Part shown: piece by piece, positions 26,391 through 33,848 of the stretch
How positions within the stretch are numbered: position 1 is the stretch's first letter
Layout: the number at the start of each line of letters is the position of its first letter
Source: Prevotella sp.
GTDB taxonomy: Bacteria; Bacteroidota; Bacteroidia; Bacteroidales; Bacteroidaceae
Direction: 5' to 3'
Assembly (NCBI GenBank): GCA_022782305.1
Contig: JALFPC010000128.1
Coordinates: 1-45,285 of the forward strand
Length of the DNA: 45,285 nucleotides
Notes under the pieces: model-generated
What the model was told of the DNA's origin: nothing
Database searches by the model: none
Seen by the model: only the letters and a program-made list of their open reading frames with translations
Position numbers and translations under genes: made by a program

Positions 26391-26831
26391 TCAGCCCAAC
26401 AGTTCTTCAAGTGCTTTGCCAAACTCTTCAGTGTCCATAAACTGTTCCTCTTCGTTTTCTGCCGCCCATATCTCTATGGTGTCTCCCATGCCGATAAATT
26501 TTACGGTCTGGTCTATGCTGGCCATCTGCATGTATTTCTTGGGAATAAGAAACCTGCCGCTGGCGTCTAAGGTTATTATCTCCGCCTGTGATACAAACTG
26601 TCTAAACAGGGTTTGCTCATTCTTGTCCCAGCGGTTCAGTTTCTCGCGCAGCGAGTCCATCTGGCTGTTCCATACATTCTCAGGATAGAGCACGAGGCAC
26701 TTCTGAAACACATCCTTGCGCATAACGATATTTGTTTCGCCGATGCCCGTGAGCACCTTGCGAAACGCAACAGGCAGAAACACCCTTCCTTTGGTGTCTG
26801 TTTTGGCTTCTATGTTACCTAAAAATCGCAT
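26391..26831 (-). CDS. mraZ: Transcriptional regulator MraZ
   Basis: A 146-residue protein with two SpoVT/AbrB-like beta-hairpin repeats: first MRFLGNIEAKTDTKGRVFLP, second EIITLDASGRFLIPKKYM. MraZ forms ring oligomers and in E. coli represses its own dcw operon by binding TGGGN repeats. Matching repeats lie directly upstream here (26877-26901). First gene of the 16-kb dcw operon. Confidence 0.95.
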   Translation of the reverse strand: MRFLGNIEAKTDTKGRVFLPVAFRKVLTGIGETNIVMRKDVFQKCLVLYPENVWNSQMDSLREKLNRWDKNEQTLFRQFVSQAEIITLDASGRFLIPKKYMQMASIDQTVKFIGMGDTIEIWAAENEEEQFMDTEEFGKALEELLG

Positions 26832-26859
26832 GCGTTCTTATATATAATTAATTTGGGTT

Positions 26860-26867
26860 CAAAGATA
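26860..26867 (-). promoter_or_regulatory. -7 promoter element of the mraZ/dcw operon
   Basis: On the minus strand this reads TATCTTTG, a TAnnTTTG box 28 bases upstream of the mraZ ATG. The -33 position falls inside the MraZ-box array and does not read TTTG, so activity may rely on the -7 element alone. Confidence 0.65.
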
Positions 26868-26876
26868 CATATTTTT

Positions 26877-26901
26877 CCCCACATTCCTCCACTTTTCCCC
26901 A
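26877..26901 (-). promoter_or_regulatory. Predicted MraZ operator: three TGGRN boxes at 10-bp period
   Basis: On the minus strand TGGGG (26901-26897), TGGAG (26891-26887) and TGGGG (26881-26877) are each separated by exactly five bases. This matches the direct-repeat site TGGGN-N5 established for E. coli MraZ. The array covers about -17 to -41 relative to the likely transcript start, overlapping the -33 region, a position suited to autorepression. Confidence 0.7.
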
Positions 26902-27266
26902 CTTTTTTTGATTTTTAACGCATTTTTTAATTATAGGTCAATCCATGGACTATTATGGATAGTGTATTACTATATCCAAGTTTGTAATATATTATTTATG
27001 GTTTTGCAGGTGGGTATTTGAGCTCTTATAATAGAGGGAGATACCCCTCTCTACGTAAACTTTCCTTATGTTGTGAGGGTATGATAAGGGGTAATAATCA
27101 ATAATCTGGTATGATTTTATTGCTAATAATGACAAGAAAAATCAAGTGTTTCTTTTATGTAGAGTCTTGACTATCATTCCTTCTTCCAACCTATTGATTC
27201 CTTATGATGAAGTTGGCACATAATATTGTTAAAAACAATTATATACTCAAACTTGCATGTCATTTA
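26902..27266. other. Intergenic region between divergent mraZ and lipoprotein gene
   Basis: About 365 AT-rich bases with no reading frame I would support. Two alternative hairpins share sequence: GGGTAT (27013-27018) could pair with ATACCC (27041-27046), while AGAGGG (27033-27038) could pair with CCCTCT (27045-27050). No promoter or terminator frames them convincingly. Confidence 0.5.
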
Positions 27267-27298
27267 TTTGGAGCGGCGGCAATAAGTTTGTACCTTTG
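27267..27298 (+). promoter_or_regulatory. Promoter of the lipoprotein gene at 27349
   Basis: TTTG at 27267-27270, a 20-base spacer, TACCTTTG at 27291-27298: a full Bacteroidota consensus promoter about 50 bases before the start codon. A second -7-like TAAGTTTG (27283-27290) abuts it but lacks a -33 box. Confidence 0.8.
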
Positions 27299-27348
27299 CA
27301 CTCGCAAAGCCTGACATGTGGTCATGCTCATAAATAATAATTTTGATT

Positions 27349-27903
27349 ATGAAGAAAACAGCAATCATAGCTTTTGGCATTGCCATTCTGATGGCGGCAT
27401 GCACAACCACCAAGACTGTAATATCACAACCAGAGGCTCCCAAGGCAGAAGAAACCACTCCTGTAGTGTCGCTGCCCACAGTGACTCCCAGTACCGAGTT
27501 CATAAGTATCACTGAGGCCATCTCATTGCTCGACAATCCGCAGCAAACAGCAGAACTGGCAAAGAAATATGGCTATAAGATCATAAATGACTATGCAGTG
27601 TACAGACTGGATGCCTATAAGCCGATGATGTATAAAAACTGCCGTCCAGCCAAGGCTATGGGTGCCAATGTATATGAGGATATGCCCAAACCACTGCGCA
27701 AGGGAGTTTCCAGTTATATTGCCATGCGCGATGATGTGACCATTGGCGTTTTCAACGAGGCAGCATACGGCAATCTCGTTCAGCAACTCGCTGCTGCTGG
27801 TTTCACCCTCGAGCGTGATGGCTATGAGCAGGTGTTTACCAATGGCACCATAATGGCTTACTGTCATGCATCAAGAAAGACAGTCCGGTTGGCCAAGAAC
27901 TAA
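27349..27903 (+). CDS. Small lipoprotein of unknown function
   Basis: A 184-residue protein starting MKKTAIIAFGIAILMAAC; the lipobox MAAC puts the lipidated cysteine at residue 18. A Thr/Pro-rich linker of about 35 residues follows, then a compact domain with LAKKYGYKIINDYAVYRLDA and LVQQLAAAGFTLERDGYEQV. I do not recognise the domain. It is monocistronic, with its own strong promoter, and not linked by context to neighbours. A TTG six bases upstream could add two residues but the ATG is preferred. Confidence 0.8.
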   Translation: MKKTAIIAFGIAILMAACTTTKTVISQPEAPKAEETTPVVSLPTVTPSTEFISITEAISLLDNPQQTAELAKKYGYKIINDYAVYRLDAYKPMMYKNCRPAKAMGANVYEDMPKPLRKGVSSYIAMRDDVTIGVFNEAAYGNLVQQLAAAGFTLERDGYEQVFTNGTIMAYCHASRKTVRLAKN

Positions 27904-28161
27904 CAACTGCTTATTCTCATAATTGCGCTTGTTTTTATTCTTATCATCTTTTTCTATGATGATGGTATAGTGCAGTCACAAAGTTGCGCAATTTGAAATA
28001 ATGGAAGATAGAAGAGGGTTCATCCAATAAGGATGGTCTGATAGGCATAGAAATGTCGACTAAATGACAAAAAAGTATGGAAAATTATTACAATAATAAT
28101 ACTTTTATCATTTTTTTTGCATTTTCTTTGCTCTTTTGTCGCTTGTTATAAAGAAATGTGT

Positions 28162-28169
28162 TACTTTTG
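28162..28169 (+). promoter_or_regulatory. -7 element upstream of the acyltransferase pair
   Basis: TACTTTTG, matching TAnnTTTG, 20 bases before the start at 28190. Candidate -33 TTG/TTTTG elements are at non-ideal spacing (16 or 23), so the promoter is only partly supported. Confidence 0.5.
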
Positions 28170-28189
28170 CATGTTGTTATAGAAAAAAG

Positions 28190-29017
28190 ATGAAAGAGAT
28201 TAGCCAAAAGACTATCGATATTGATAATATCCTCAAATCCAAACTGGGCGGCAAGACAAAATATATTCCCCGCCCTCTGGTGTCGTGGTTGAAAAAAATC
28301 ATCCACCAAGATGAGGTTAACGCCTATCTCTGGGATAGCCGCCACTTGAGCGGCACCGAATGGCTTGAGGAGTGCGTGAGATATCTCGATATGACTCTGG
28401 AGATAGAAGGAGAAGAGAACCTGCCCGCCAATGACGACGGACGACTCTATACCTTCGTGAGCAACCACCCCCTCGGCGGAGAAGACGGCGTGGCGCTCGG
28501 CGCAGTTATTGGTAGACACTACGATGGCAAATTCAGATACCTGGTCAACGACCTGCTCATGAACCTGCCCGGACTGGCACCCGTGTGCATACCTATAAAC
28601 AAGACAGGCAAGCAGAGTCGCGATTTCCCTATGATGGTAGAAGCAGGATTCAAGAGCGACAACCACATGCTGATGTTTCCTGCTGGCATCTGCTCGCGAC
28701 GCAAAAAAGGAGTGATAGAGGATGTGGCATGGAAGAAAACATTTATTACAAAAAGCGTTGAGTATCAGCGCGATGTGGTGCCCATACATTTCAGTGGTGC
28801 CAACTCGGATTTCTTCTACCGCATAGCCAATTTCTCCGATAAGTATGTCAAGAAAGTAAACATAGCCATGCTCTTCCTTGTGGATGAGATGTATAAGAAC
28901 ACCCACAAGACATTTAAGATTTCTATAGGAAAGCCCATACCATGGCAGACCTTCGACAAGAGTCGCACCCCAGCCCAATGGGCGCAGTATGTCAAGGAGA
29001 TAGTATATAAACTCTAA
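28190..29017 (+). CDS. glsA: PlsC-like O-acyltransferase, probable glycine (amino-acid) lipid biosynthesis GlsA
   Basis: A 275-residue lysophospholipid-acyltransferase-like protein. The HX4D-type motif appears as SNHPLGGEDGVALG, with HPLGGED in the usual catalytic position; later blocks are PVCIPINKTGKQSRD, MFPAGICSRRKKG and DVVPIHFSGANSDFFY. No membrane-spanning segments dominate. It is followed 27 bases later by a GNAT-like acyltransferase; such a pair makes N-acylated then O-acylated glycine or ornithine lipids, and in Bacteroides thetaiotaomicron glsB/glsA were shown to make glycine lipids. The amino acid used cannot be told from sequence. The frame extends upstream via TTG but the ATG at 28190 follows the -7 box correctly. 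Confidence 0.75.
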   Translation: MKEISQKTIDIDNILKSKLGGKTKYIPRPLVSWLKKIIHQDEVNAYLWDSRHLSGTEWLEECVRYLDMTLEIEGEENLPANDDGRLYTFVSNHPLGGEDGVALGAVIGRHYDGKFRYLVNDLLMNLPGLAPVCIPINKTGKQSRDFPMMVEAGFKSDNHMLMFPAGICSRRKKGVIEDVAWKKTFITKSVEYQRDVVPIHFSGANSDFFYRIANFSDKYVKKVNIAMLFLVDEMYKNTHKTFKISIGKPIPWQTFDKSRTPAQWAQYVKEIVYKL

Positions 29018-29044
29018 TATTCAGCCGAAACTCAACATACCAAA

Positions 29045-30034
29045 ATGGAACAAGAGATAATCAAGCCTATCAGCAAGGAACTGCTTAAAAGCGAGCTGAC
29101 CCCTCAACGCCAGTTGAGAATGACCAACAGAAGCAACAACGAGATATATATCGTTGATGCCCATAACGCACCCAACGTGCTCAAGGAGATAGGGCGACTG
29201 AGGGAGATAGTATTCAGAGAGGCTGGTGGAGGTACTGGCAAATCCATGGATCTCGACGAGTTTGACACTTGCGACAACTGCTACAAGCAACTCATCGTAT
29301 GGAATCCCGAGCAGGAGGAGATCATAGGCGGCTATAGGTATATACTTGGTTCTGATGTGGAAATGGACAGCAACGGGCAACCCATATTGGCCACCAGTCA
29401 CATGTTTCATTTCTCAGATAAGTTCATCAAAGACTATCTGCCACAGACAATAGAACTCGGCAGAAGTTTTGTAACACTCGAATATCAGAACACACAAAAG
29501 AATCCAGCCAAGAGCCTCTTTGCCCTTGATAACCTCTGGGACGGACTGGGAGCCCTTACGGTGATTAAGCCAAATGTGAAATATTTCTTCGGCAAGATGA
29601 CCATGTATCCATCCTATATACGTAAGGGACGCGACATGATACTCTATTTCCTCAAAAAGCATTTCGACGATAAAGACAACCTTATCGTGCCGATGAAACC
29701 GCTGAAAATAGAGGCTGACCCGAAAGAACTGGAGAAACTGTTTTGCGAGGAATCATTCAAGGATGACTATCGTATTCTCAACAGGGAGGTACGCAAGTTG
29801 GGTTATGATATCCCACCATTGGTAAACGCATACATGAGTTTGAGCCCTACAATGAAACTCTTTGGCACCGCCATCAACGATGGTTTCGGAGATGTGGAGG
29901 AAACGGGCATACTCATAGCCGTCGACGAGATACTCGAAGGCAAGCGAATGAGACATATAGACTCGTTTATCAAGTCTCACCCCGAGGCTATGCAGATTAC
30001 GAGTGGCGCCAATAATGTGATATACAAGTTGTAA
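29045..30034 (+). CDS. glsB: GNAT/hemolysin-like N-acyltransferase, probable glycine (amino-acid) lipid synthase GlsB
   Basis: A 329-residue protein of the OlsB/hemolysin-like N-acyltransferase group: EIGRLREIVFREAGGGTG, then DEFDTCDNCYKQLIVW, GGYRYILGS, TIELGRSFVTLEYQ and a C-terminal helical part. The family uses an acyl-ACP donor to N-acylate an amino acid; OlsB acts on ornithine, GlsB on glycine. Context with the PlsC-like gene upstream supports a two-step aminolipid pathway. It is larger than OlsB because of a C-terminal extension. A strong terminator follows, located within the convergent dgt gene. Confidence 0.75.
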   Translation: MEQEIIKPISKELLKSELTPQRQLRMTNRSNNEIYIVDAHNAPNVLKEIGRLREIVFREAGGGTGKSMDLDEFDTCDNCYKQLIVWNPEQEEIIGGYRYILGSDVEMDSNGQPILATSHMFHFSDKFIKDYLPQTIELGRSFVTLEYQNTQKNPAKSLFALDNLWDGLGALTVIKPNVKYFFGKMTMYPSYIRKGRDMILYFLKKHFDDKDNLIVPMKPLKIEADPKELEKLFCEESFKDDYRILNREVRKLGYDIPPLVNAYMSLSPTMKLFGTAINDGFGDVEETGILIAVDEILEGKRMRHIDSFIKSHPEAMQITSGANNVIYKL

Positions 30035-30092
30035 TCAAATCACATTATCGCCCAATCATCATATTACCAATCAATTATCAGATTATTGGCAA

Positions 30093-31433
30093 TCAGATTA
30101 TCGGCAGGCTTGTGCCGATAATCTTTTGATATATATCCAAGGCATACACGTCGGTCATACCACTCACATAGTCTATGACTGCCATGATGCGTGTTTCGAG
30201 ATTGTCGGAATGGATGTCATACTGGCTACTCACCCTATTGATAAGTTGCTGCGACAGGTAACGGTCGGGATACACCACGGCTTCGGTCATCTGGTGCATG
30301 AGTGTTTCGATGATCTTATATCCCGACAGTTCCACATCCAACACGGGTTTGCTGCGATATATACGCTCTGCCGACACTGAGGCGCAATACTTATATGCCA
30401 AGTTGCGATGCCCGTCAATATTGTCAATGAGCGAACCATTTAGATTGCCGCTCAGTATCTCCTGCTCATTGTCAACAAAGGCTGTTATGCACTGTTTGAT
30501 GAGTTCGCCTATCACGCAGGTCCGCATATACACAATCTTCTCGTTGTCGTCGGTGAGTCCCACCTTATCAATGGTGCTCATGATATAATCCCTACGCTCT
30601 TGCGAGAAGAACTGAAGCAGCAGATCTACAGTATTCTTATACGACAATATCTTTAACTTATGAGCATCTTCGATATCCATGATTTCATAGCAGATATCAT
30701 CGGCCGCCTCCACGAGATACACCAGTGGATGACGACAGTATGCAACCCCTTCTGGACCGTCATATTTGCAAAAAATGCCCATTTCATCGGCGATGGTTCT
30801 AAATATCTGCTGTTCGGAAGCAAAAAAGCCAAACTTCCCTTTCTTGCCCGCCATGGTAGACGAATAAGGGTATTTCACTATACATGCCAGCGATGGGTAT
30901 GTCATCACGAAACCACCCTTGCGCCGACCCTGAAACCTATGGGTGAGCAGACGAAATGCATTGGCGTTGCCTTCGAAATGAGTGATGTCTGACCAAAATT
31001 CATCACTCACCATATTCTTGAGATTGGCACCCTTACCCTCGGTAAAGAACGATTGGATGGCCTTTTCGCCTGAATGGCCAAAAGGTGGATTGCCAAGGTC
31101 GTGGGCCAGGCATCCCGTAGCCACTATCTGTCCGATCTCGCTGACCAATGTGTTGGCCAGTTCGGGGTGCTTGCCTATGAGTGCCGCAGCCACACCATCG
31201 CCCAGCGAGGTACCCACGCTGGCCACCTCGAGACTATGAGTCAGGCGGTTATGTACAAATACCGAACCCGGCAATGGAAACACCTGCGTCTTGTTTTGTA
31301 GACGCCTGAATGGGGCGGAGAAGATAAGACGATCATAGTCTCTCTTGAATTCAGTACGGTCGTCATGCCTGTCCACATGCTTGTGCTCGAGTCCTAACCT
31401 CTTGGTGGTTATCAGTTGCTGCCAGTTCATCAT
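30093..31433 (-). CDS. dgt: Deoxyguanosinetriphosphate triphosphohydrolase-like protein (HD superfamily)
   Basis: A 446-residue HD-domain dNTP triphosphohydrolase. It shows the Dgt N-terminus (RTEFKRDYDRLIFSAPFRRL), metal ligands in HNRLTHSLEVA (His61, His66) and the HD pair at 111-112 in LAHDLGNPPFGHSGEKA. Family members hydrolyse dNTPs to deoxynucleosides and tripolyphosphate, often with dGTP activation. It lies divergent from dut, another dNTP-pool enzyme, with a 170-base shared upstream region. Substrate preference is not predictable from sequence. Confidence 0.9.
   Translation of the reverse strand: MMNWQQLITTKRLGLEHKHVDRHDDRTEFKRDYDRLIFSAPFRRLQNKTQVFPLPGSVFVHNRLTHSLEVASVGTSLGDGVAAALIGKHPELANTLVSEIGQIVATGCLAHDLGNPPFGHSGEKAIQSFFTEGKGANLKNMVSDEFWSDITHFEGNANAFRLLTHRFQGRRKGGFVMTYPSLACIVKYPYSSTMAGKKGKFGFFASEQQIFRTIADEMGIFCKYDGPEGVAYCRHPLVYLVEAADDICYEIMDIEDAHKLKILSYKNTVDLLLQFFSQERRDYIMSTIDKVGLTDDNEKIVYMRTCVIGELIKQCITAFVDNEQEILSGNLNGSLIDNIDGHRNLAYKYCASVSAERIYRSKPVLDVELSGYKIIETLMHQMTEAVVYPDRYLSQQLINRVSSQYDIHSDNLETRIMAVIDYVSGMTDVYALDIYQKIIGTSLPII
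30095..30129 (+). terminator. Intrinsic terminator of glsAB, embedded in the dgt 3' end
   Basis: AGATTATCGGCA (30095-30106) pairs perfectly with TGCCGATAATCT (30113-30124) around a six-base loop and is followed by TTTTGAT. The stem includes part of the dgt stop codon (30093-30095 on the opposite strand) and encodes its last residues. A 15-base near copy of the left arm precedes it (30077-30091 and 30092-30106). Confidence 0.75.
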
Positions 31434-31496
31434 GATTATTCAAAATTTGGTTGTCGGTGAATGCCAAAAAGCACCACCGAGTGTTTTATGTCAATG

Positions 31497-31504
31497 CAAA
31501 AGTA
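31497..31504 (-). promoter_or_regulatory. -7 element upstream of dgt
   Basis: On the minus strand TACTTTTG, 63 bases before the dgt start. No TTTG at the expected -33 spacing, so support is partial. Confidence 0.4.
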
Positions 31505-31567
31505 GTGATTTTTAAATTAATTACCACTTTTTGTTCCCAAAAATAGCGATGTTATAATATAATTTAT

Positions 31568-31575
31568 TACTTTTG
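31568..31575 (+). promoter_or_regulatory. -7 element upstream of dut
   Basis: TACTTTTG, 28 bases before the dut ATG. The region about 20 bases upstream has no TTTG, so support is partial. Confidence 0.45.
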
Positions 31576-31603
31576 CACGTAATTACCATATATATATGCA
31601 AAA

Positions 31604-32041
31604 ATGATTGAGATAAAAGTTATAAACAAGGGTCATCACCCACTACCGCAATACGCCACAGAGCAGAGTGCAGGAATGGACCTCAGGGCAAACATAGACG
31701 AGCAAATCGTTATACAACCCATGCAACGATTGCTCATAGGCACGGGCTTACATATAGCATTGCCCAAAGGCTATGAGGCACAGATAAGGCCACGCAGCGG
31801 ACTGGCATTGAAACACGGCATCACCGTGCTCAACAGTCCCGGCACCATAGATGCCGACTATAGAGGCGAGATAGGAGTATTGCTCATCAATCTCTCCGAC
31901 AAGGATTTCGTTATCAACGACGGCGAGAGGATAGCACAGATGGTGATTGCCAGACATGAGCAGGTACAGTTCGCTCTTGTGGAGGCTCTCGACGAGACAG
32001 AGCGTGGCGAAGGTGGCTATGGGCACACTGGTGTGAAATGA
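31604..32041 (+). CDS. dut: Deoxyuridine 5'-triphosphate nucleotidohydrolase (dUTPase)
   Basis: A 145-residue trimeric dUTPase with all family motifs: AGMDLRA (23-29), [35 protein letters not shown] and the C-terminal arm [10 protein letters not shown] (134-143). It hydrolyses dUTP to dUMP and pyrophosphate, keeping uracil out of DNA and feeding dTMP synthesis. First gene of a plus-strand run with the TPR, DUF4292 and EnvC-like genes. Confidence 0.95.
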   Translation: MIEIKVINKGHHPLPQYATEQSAGMDLRANIDEQIVIQPMQRLLIGTGLHIALPKGYEAQIRPRSGLALKHGITVLNSPGTIDADYRGEIGVLLINLSDKDFVINDGERIAQMVIARHEQVQFALVEALDETERGEGGYGHTGVK

Positions 32042-32090
32042 CAATAGCCATGTTGGCATGGGAGTGAAATGACAAACAGATAGTAAAAAG

Positions 32091-33848
32091 ATGAAGAAAC
32101 AGGTAATAGCCATATTGTTGACTGTGGCTGCGGTCACATGCACATTTTGTCCTATGGTGGCAGCCCGCAAGGCTAATGTCGCAAAGGGCACAGGCACCCT
32201 GATTGCCGACAAGGCAAGGCAGGACAAGTATGACTATTTCTTTGTGGAGTCGGTGGTGCAGCGCGAGAATGGAAACATCGACGCATGCTTCGACCTGCTA
32301 CGCCGATGCCTCGACCTATGCCCCGATGCCCCAGAGGCCAACTATTGCATAGCGCAGTATTACAGGGTCATGGGCGACAAGGAGCAATCATTCCTCCACT
32401 TCAAGAAAGCCGCTGAGGCAGACCCTGACAATACCACCTATCTCGAGGTGTTCGGACTTTCATGCCTGGGCACAGAGCATGATGATGAGGGCATGGCGGC
32501 ACTCGAAAAACTCGTTACCATCAATCCCAACAAACTCGATATCCTGTCGCTCCTTCAGTATAAGTACACCGAGAAAAAAGAATATGACAAGGCCCTCAAG
32601 GTGCTCGACCGCATGGAGAAGATAGAGGGAAAGAGCGAGAAGATATCAATAGAAAAGAGCAATATCAGACTCACTATGGGCGACAAGCAAGGTGCTATGG
32701 CAGAAATCAAGAGCCTTGCCGACCAATACCCCAACGACCCCAATTATCAGTCGATTTATGCCGATGTGCTCCTGTATTGCGGCGAAAACAAGCAAGCCTA
32801 CGACCTTCTGGATGCACTGCTGGCCAAAGAACCCGACAACAGTGCGGCGCAGATCTCCATGATGTCTTATTACAAGGCCGAAAGCGAGCCGGAGAAAGCA
32901 GACTCCATGGCCCTGCGTATTCTAACCAACGACAACACCCCAAAGGATAATAAACTGATGCTCATCAGGCAGATCATCTCTGATAATAATCAAGAGGGAG
33001 GCGACAGCACCAAGGTGATAGATATCTTCGAGGAGGTGCTCAAGCAAAAGCAAAACGATGGCGACATGGCATATCTCTATGCCACATATCTGCAATATTT
33101 GGAGATGCCAAAGCCGCAGATAAAGGATGCCTACAGCCGTGTGCTCGAGATAGCACCCGACTATGCACCCGCCCGACAGCAACTCGTGCAAATGGGATTG
33201 CTCGACAAAGACTATAATATGGTAATTGAACTATGCCAGGCAGGACGACAGTATAACCCCGATGAAATGGCGTTTTATTACGCTCAAGGCATGTCTTACT
33301 ATATGCTCGGCCACAATGCTAAAGCCCTCGACACCTTCAGAAGCGGTGTGGAACTGGCAAACGAGCAGAGCAATCCCGAACTGGTTAGCGACATGTATGC
33401 TATCATGGGCGACATACTCTTTGCTGCCAACAAACCAACACAGGCCTTTGAGGTCTACGACTCGTGCCTGCAATGGAAAGAGGATAACATCGGTTGCCTC
33501 AACAACTATGCCTATTATCTCAGTATCAATGGCGACAGCCTCGACAAGGCCGAGCAGATGAGCTATAAGACAATCAAGGCCGAACCCACCAATTCCACCT
33601 ATCTCGATACATACGCATGGATACTCTATATGCAGAAACGCTATGCAGAGGCAAAAGTATATATCGAACAGGCACTCGCTTGCGACTCACTGCCAAGTGT
33701 AGACATCCTCGACCATGCCGGAGATATCATGTACAGAAATAATATGACCGACGAAGCGGTAGCTCTGTGGAAGAGAGCACTCAAACAATCTCCTGACAAC
33801 AAGATAATTACAAGAAAAATAAAACTAAAAAAAATAATAAAAAAATGA
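32091..33848 (+). CDS. Secreted tetratricopeptide-repeat protein
   Basis: A 585-residue protein with a signal peptide (MKKQVIAILLTVAAVTCTF, cleavage probably near VAA|RK) and TPR repeats over most of its length, for example YYFVESVVQRENGNIDACFDLLR-type units, APEANYCIAQYYRVMG, NLAYLYATYL-like and AYYLSINGDSLDKAEQM segments. TPRs mediate protein-protein contacts; the partner is unknown, but the next two genes encode an envelope lipoprotein and an EnvC-like protein. The 3' end is very A-rich, giving a Lys/Ile-rich C-terminus, and overlaps the next start by ATGA. I do not assign a function. Confidence 0.82.
   Translation: MKKQVIAILLTVAAVTCTFCPMVAARKANVAKGTGTLIADKARQDKYDYFFVESVVQRENGNIDACFDLLRRCLDLCPDAPEANYCIAQYYRVMGDKEQSFLHFKKAAEADPDNTTYLEVFGLSCLGTEHDDEGMAALEKLVTINPNKLDILSLLQYKYTEKKEYDKALKVLDRMEKIEGKSEKISIEKSNIRLTMGDKQGAMAEIKSLADQYPNDPNYQSIYADVLLYCGENKQAYDLLDALLAKEPDNSAAQISMMSYYKAESEPEKADSMALRILTNDNTPKDNKLMLIRQIISDNNQEGGDSTKVIDIFEEVLKQKQNDGDMAYLYATYLQYLEMPKPQIKDAYSRVLEIAPDYAPARQQLVQMGLLDKDYNMVIELCQAGRQYNPDEMAFYYAQGMSYYMLGHNAKALDTFRSGVELANEQSNPELVSDMYAIMGDILFAANKPTQAFEVYDSCLQWKEDNIGCLNNYAYYLSINGDSLDKAEQMSYKTIKAEPTNSTYLDTYAWILYMQKRYAEAKVYIEQALACDSLPSVDILDHAGDIMYRNNMTDEAVALWKRALKQSPDNKIITRKIKLKKIIKK

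Noticed and set aside
10713..26831. Missing murF and ddl as a sign of deletion in the dcw cluster
   Set aside because: In Bacteroidales these genes are normally located outside this cluster, so the absence is ordinary.
27921..27993. AATTGCGC/GCGCAATT inverted repeat as terminator of the lipoprotein gene
   Set aside because: The loop is 57 bases and no T tract follows the right arm; not convincing as an intrinsic terminator.
28088..28978. A 296-codon minus-strand frame opposite glsA
   Set aside because: His/Cys-rich antisense shadow without domain features; runs through the glsA promoter.
33815..33848. Programmed frameshift at the A runs fusing TPR and DUF4292 proteins
   Set aside because: The downstream gene has its own ATG, a complete signal peptide and lipobox, so a fusion would bury an export signal.
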